Origin: Utricularia gibba
Lineage: Eukaryota > Streptophyta > Magnoliopsida > Lamiales > Lentibulariaceae
NCBI GenBank assembly: GCA_002189035.1
Contig: NEEC01000012.1
Location: 372,001 to 436,000, forward strand
Length of the DNA stretch: 64,000 bases
Direction of reading: 5' to 3'
Shown here: positions 59,801 through 64,000 of the stretch, one piece after another
How the letters are laid out: every line of letters starts with the position of its first letter
How positions within the stretch are numbered: the stretch's first letter is position 1
Translations under genes and position numbers: made by a program
The notes under the pieces: model-generated
Databases searched by the model: none
Told to the model about the DNA's origin: nothing
The model's input: the letters and a program-made list of their open reading frames with translations, nothing else

Positions 59801-61085
59801 AGAAGTATTCTTCCTTGAGCAAACATAACGGTTTGCTCCAGAGTCCACGATCCAGTCACCATTGGTCTCAATTAGGTTCAAGTAATCAAGCATGATGACA
59901 ATCATCTCATCATTATCATCCCCCTGAACCATGTTAACATTGGCTTTGGGAGGTTCATTACCAGGTTTTCCTGTCTTCTTGTGCCTGCATGATGCTGCAT
60001 AGTGCCCTATCTTACTACAAAAAAAACAATGGTCCTTTTTCTTTTTGATACCATCATTAGTAGGAGCTAAAACAATATGAGAACCAGCATCAGAATGTTT
60101 GGAGCGAGATTTGTACCTCCCTTGTTTGTTCTTGAGGACATTCGCTTGGTACTCATGATTCAAAGACTTCTTTCTTGTTTTCCTCTACCTCTCTTCAATT
60201 GCAATATGGTTGATCAAGTGATTCAAAGTAATCTTGCGATCAAATTGGTGAATCCTTGCCTTGTAATCATCCCATCGTCGTGGCAACCGGTGGATTAGTG
60301 AATCAGTGATGAACTCTGGAGGTAGATTGATCTTCTAAGTAGCCATGTTGTCCAAGAGGCGATGGAATTTGTTGATCTAGACAACCACGTCCTTCTCATC
60401 AGACATCTCCCACTGCAGAAAATTAGTAACTTCAAATCGAGATGTAACGGCCTCCTCTACAGTGTACTTGGCATTCATCAACTTCCATATGGAGGCAACA
60501 TCCTTGTAGATTATATATACATCGAGGAGACTATCAGCAAGGGTGGTAATTATGGTGTGACGACATACCCGGTTCGCCCAATCCCAGTCCACAGCGAGGA
60601 TCTTAAAGTCTGTGGCTTCTTGTTTAGTGACATTGAGGGCTCAGGTAACACCGTGCATATCTAGCAGCTCAAAGATTCGGTCCTTCCAGCGCCGAAAGTT
60701 CTTTCCATCAAAGGGGTCGATTTTTGCAATGTCAGGAAACTGGCGACCAACAACTGAATGATTCAGAGACAGATCGTGAAGACCAGAGGTAACCCATGGC
60801 ATGTAGGTGGAGATGAGTAGATTCTGGACAGGATTTGACTACGGCGATGGCACAACAACCAGATCTACATTAGGGAAGACCGTCGGAGTCGGAGTGGCGT
60901 CAGTGAATAGTGCACAGGTCACCGGAGGTGCGGTCATCATCGAAGTAGGGTTTTTCAAAGGGGCAGCGGTTGGATCCATCGAGAATATCCTTTAGATTGT
61001 TGTAAATTGAGCAAGAAGAAGAAGAAAAGATCAAAAACCTTAGGCATGTAAAAACGCTATCCTAAAGGATTTCACCATCCCCCAA
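56872..61085 (-). mobile_element. Ty1/copia retrotransposon, degenerate
   Basis: Minus-strand copia element. Gag starts at 60979 (MDPTAAPLKNPT) with a UBN2-type capsid region (WKLMNAKYTVEEAVTSRF at about 60490) and a CCHC zinc knuckle (CFFCSKIGHYAASCRHK, about 60030-59980). Protease DWIVDSGANRYVC at about 59850; pre-integrase HLGHVNY at about 59430; integrase DRGSEYALF and PPYSPELDGVAKRKN at about 59075-58970; reverse transcriptase RNKWMFNKKLLANGKVDKYK at about 58395 and MDVKMAFLNGELKEEIYM near 58200. RNase H with STMEAKFIALN ends at 57340. Stops interrupt it and the catalytic Y-V-D-D part of the reverse transcriptase is reduced to a relic at about 57930. A ~85-bp repeat (tgttgtaaat...ggatttcac) at 56872-56960 and 60998-61085 is what remains of matching LTRs. 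Confidence 0.8.
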
Positions 61086-61340
61086 GATTCAAGAGGCTCT
61101 TCAAGAACTACTTCCTAATGGGTTCAAGATAAAATGAAGCAAAACGTGGTATTGGACCACACAGACATGAGAGGCTTTTGGGGTGGGTTTGCACCCCCCT
61201 GCACGTAGCCATTTTGGGTTTCGAGGCCCTCTGGAAGCCCAATCAAATCTAATAAATTAAAACCCTGCATGCGTGCAAGGCTTAACTCACTGTTAGGCCC
61301 ATCAAAGCCATTTAAACTAGTTGAAATGACTTTCAATTAG
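61086..61340. other. Spacer between two copia remnants
   Basis: Probably the remainder of the copia 5' LTR or flanking DNA. It does not align to the left terminal repeat, so the element boundary on this side is uncertain. No coding content. Confidence 0.35.
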
Positions 61341-62560
61341 CAATGTGGGATTGCAACCCCCCTTCTCCAATACAATATTCCAATAGAGCGTTGATGGAGC
61401 AGACGACAATTCCCTAAGATCATGGAGCAAGTAGCAGAGCCATTGAATTTATGCAGAAATGTGGGGCCATCAAGCGATACTCAACTTCAGTGCTCAAGTG
61501 AGAAATAGTTTTTTGCTTGGAAGAGCGCCAAGAAACAAGATTGTTGCCAAAGAAGATGCATTAACTAGTGATGGAGCTACAAATGATGCGGAAAGTAGCC
61601 CAATCAGCATCAGCATTAGCCATTGCGGTGCAGATGTGGATGAAATGAAAAGAGGATGTCATGGGTGAGAGTTCCCTAAACATAGCGAAGAAAATGATGG
61701 GCAAGGGCAAGATGATGATTGGTCAAGCGTTGCAAAAATTGACAAAGAAAGTTGACATAAAATTGAAAGTTGAAGTGGATAAAAGTCAAGTATTGAAGAG
61801 AGGTAATAATAGCTCTTAAGGGCTGAGGATTGAGGTGGATGCCCTCCAACATAGAATCAAACTTAGTCGACATAGATAGGGATTTAGGATAACAATCTTG
61901 CATGTTGAACTTTCAAGGATAGAGATGGTATAGTGAGTCTGAGATATGTGAAAACCAGTCGCAAAGGATTAGCTTTTAATCCCAAGGAAGTGATGAGGAG
62001 CCCCAAGTTTTTCCATGCATGTCATCAAGAATGGGGATAAATGATTGAAGAAGAGACACCCAAGTGTGCTATTAAGAGCATGTCATCAACATGGAAAAAG
62101 AGATAAACAATTACATGTGGAGAGTGATGAATGAAAAAAGAAGATTCAGTAAGACTGCACTAAAAGTCAATGCTGAGGAAGAAAGGAGTTGAACTTTTCA
62201 AATCAAGCATGATGGGTTTGCTTGAGATCATATAAAGATTTTTGAAGCTTGCAAACATGTGAGGAGAGGTGAGGATCAAACATAACAGGGGATTGAACCA
62301 TGTAAATGGTTTTCCAAAGATTACCGTGAAATAAGACATTTTTTTATATCAAGTGAACAAAGAGGCTGTCGATGCTGAAGAAAACTATTGAAAACAAAGT
62401 GAGTGTTAGTATGTTGAATCACGGTAAAGAAAGTTTATGTATAATCAATACCATCAACTTGATTATATTATTTAAGAGTGATTAAGCAAGTTTTAAGACG
62501 ATCAAATTAACCATCGAGTTTGTTATGTTTTCCAAGTTGAAAACTATAGCAAAATTTGAG
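61341..62560 (-). pseudogene. Second Ty1/copia reverse transcriptase-RNase H remnant
   Basis: Minus strand, different from its neighbour. From right to left: a reverse transcriptase palm relic at 62330-61980 with SPHVIVYLFFHVDDMLLIAH (the Y-V-D-D motif as H-V-D-D); FLGI-like LGLLITSLGLK; then SLQYLTFIHFNFQF and FLQRLTNHHLALAHHFLRYV at 61790-61680; RNase H relics with DADWATFRI at 61600 and STEVEYRLMA at about 61480. Frame breaks throughout. The other copia element abuts it on the left. Confidence 0.75.
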
Positions 62561-63144
62561 TAGAGCCAGAAATTCAAATTATTTTTTTTTTTTTTTGCAA
62601 ATGAGGAATAGTAACAATATAAGAACAACTATAATATGGAATGTTTTAATAGAACGAATATTAAGATAATACTTAGAAAAGGAAGAACCTACATAGATGT
62701 CACCCCTTTGTTTTTCTGTGATTAGAACTTTCCCTATCCAGCGATTCTTATGTTTGATTTTTGGATGATTTTTTATTCTTTTGCTGAAGTCTAAAAGAAA
62801 TAAGATTTTTATGTGTTTGAAAAGGTTAATTTTAGACAGGACGAAACGACTGGAATGGTGACCATAAATTCATACCAGTTGAAACGGTGTCGTTTATTGG
62901 CCAAATCACGACTCAGAGGCCAGCACCTCTCTCTCTCTCTCTCTTTCAAACGTCTCTTGATTTTGTTTTCAAAACTTCCTCACCCTAATTAGCTGTACGA
63001 TTTTCGTCGGCAACGCACAGTTAGATCTTCTTTTTACTGCCTCTATTTCATTCAAATTGGATCTGTAGAAACCTCTATTTGGATCTGGGTTTGCGCCTCC
63101 CAATCCTTCTGGTGAAATACGCGTTGATTTGCTGATACGGCACC
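62561..63144 (+). promoter_or_regulatory. Promoter and leader of the DRP2 gene
   Basis: Contains a T-run (62581-62596) and a (CT)n tract at about 62927-62945; CT-rich leaders are common near plant transcription starts. The leader ends directly at the ATG context caccATGG. No clear TATA box. Confidence 0.4.
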
Positions 63145-64000
63145 ATGGATGCGATCGAGGAGTTGTCTCAGCTCTCGGACTCGATGCGTCAGGCTGCGGC
63201 GCTGCTAGCCGATGAAGATGTTGACGAAACCTCGTCGTCCTCTAGGCGCTCTTCCACTTTCCTCAACGTCGTTGCAATTGGAAGCATTGTGAGAATCGAC
63301 TGATTACAGTGTCATCTGGATTTTTTTTGGTCGTTGAGTGCAAGGGGCAGATCTCTGCCCCTACCTGATTTTTGGATCTGGAAACGATGTTTTTTTTTTT
63401 CGAATATGCCGTCCGCAGATTTACGTATATTGGATCGGCAAGCAATATTAGTTAGTTTGCGTATACCTGTTTGTAATTTAAGCTGATATTTTTTGGAATG
63501 AAATGCGCAAACTGATTTTCCTAGAAACACAGCTTTTCCTCTCTAATCTGTTTCTTGATTATTGCGCTTCCAGTTGAATATTATTTGAGAGCGTCTGTCT
63601 ATATATGCATTTTTGCTTTTTCCCGTTGCTTGCTACCTGACTAATCTTCACGTCTGTGGTTATTGCAATTGTGTTGATTTTTTTAATTATTTTATTAAAC
63701 TCGTATAGGGGGCCGGTAAATCAGCAGTGTTAAATAGCCTAATTGGGCATCCGGCATTGGTGAGTAGTTAATTCTTCTCATGGAATATGATTGCTTTTCC
63801 TGCTGACTATTTTCCCGTGTGCTTCTCTCGATTTATTGATGTTTAAGCCTTTGCGTTGTTAGCCAACTGGTGAAGGTGGTGCAACGCGTGTTCCAATATG
63901 TGTTGACATGACAAGGGATGCTTCCCTGAGCAGCAAGGAAATATTTTTGCACATTGATAATAAATCTCAATCAGTTTCAGCTAGTAAGGGTTTCAACTTA
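63145..64000 (+). CDS. DRP2: Dynamin-related protein DRP2 (classical dynamin), N-terminal part (partial)
   Basis: Large GTPase of clathrin-coated vesicle and cell-plate membranes; plant DRP2A/B carry GTPase, PH, GED and proline-rich domains. Only the start of the GTPase domain is here. Exons: 63145-63288, 63709-63759 and 63863-63983 (donor gtaagg), continuing beyond the window. Residues 1-40: [33 protein letters not shown], near-identical to Arabidopsis DRP2. The P-loop is [14 protein letters not shown] (G-x-x-x-x-G-K-S; intron 1 splits it as GSI|GAGKS). The switch I/G2 Thr appears in [13 protein letters not shown]. The ATG at 63145 has a strong context (ccATGG). No frame breaks. Confidence 0.93.

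Noticed and set aside
1-64000. CRISPR array, prokaryotic defence or other novel gene system
   Set aside because: Nuclear plant DNA with spliced genes; repeats are LTR, transposon or simple-sequence types. No cluster of unknown genes that would suggest an undescribed system.

Overview
This is nuclear DNA of a flowering plant. The genes have ordinary GT-AG introns and include typically plant or plastid-linked products: violaxanthin de-epoxidase, a sucrose carrier, a phytolongin, a flowering-promoting-factor-like protein, an ERF transcription factor and a DRP2 dynamin. The intergenic DNA is AT-rich and full of decayed copia, gypsy and hAT elements. The sequence alone does not tell me the species.

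Layout, left to right. An ATXR7-like histone methyltransferase 5' end (minus, runs off the left edge). A transposon graveyard, 2-10.4 kb, holding a plant-mobile-domain remnant and a hAT remnant split by a solo LTR. TATA-binding protein (minus, 10.7-13.4 kb). AT-rich DNA with a copia scrap. A gene-dense block from 17 to 36.6 kb: SUT4-type sucrose transporter (+), RRM protein (+), phytolongin (-), GDPD4-like phosphodiesterase (-), violaxanthin de-epoxidase (+), U11-48K minor-spliceosome protein (-), SDHAF1 (+) and FPF1-like (+). A decayed KH-domain gene near 39 kb. A small conserved coiled-coil gene (+, 41-42.4 kb). A gypsy chromovirus remnant, unclassified repeat DNA and a composite LTR, 42.6-48.5 kb. 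An ERF019-type factor (+) and a YqgE/AlgH-family protein (-), 50-53 kb. A solo LTR and two copia remnants, 55.5-62.6 kb. The start of DRP2 (+), running off the right edge.

The genes are unrelated housekeeping, metabolic and developmental loci with their own promoters. I see no operon-like or pathway cluster and no new biological system.

The most informative observations are structural. (a) Four conserved genes (VDE, ERF019-like, U11-48K, RRM protein) each carry one single-base frameshift, mostly at or beside short homopolymers. This looks more like assembly indels than four independent gene deaths. (b) One ~1.3 kb LTR family occurs as at least three solo copies, each delimited by a perfect 5-bp target duplication (ACTTC, GGCTA, GTGGG). 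One copy sits precisely inside the hAT gene, and one contains an inverted copy of itself. (c) The putative SDHAF1 promoter lies in a GC-rich, hairpin-forming segment just beyond a hAT remnant.
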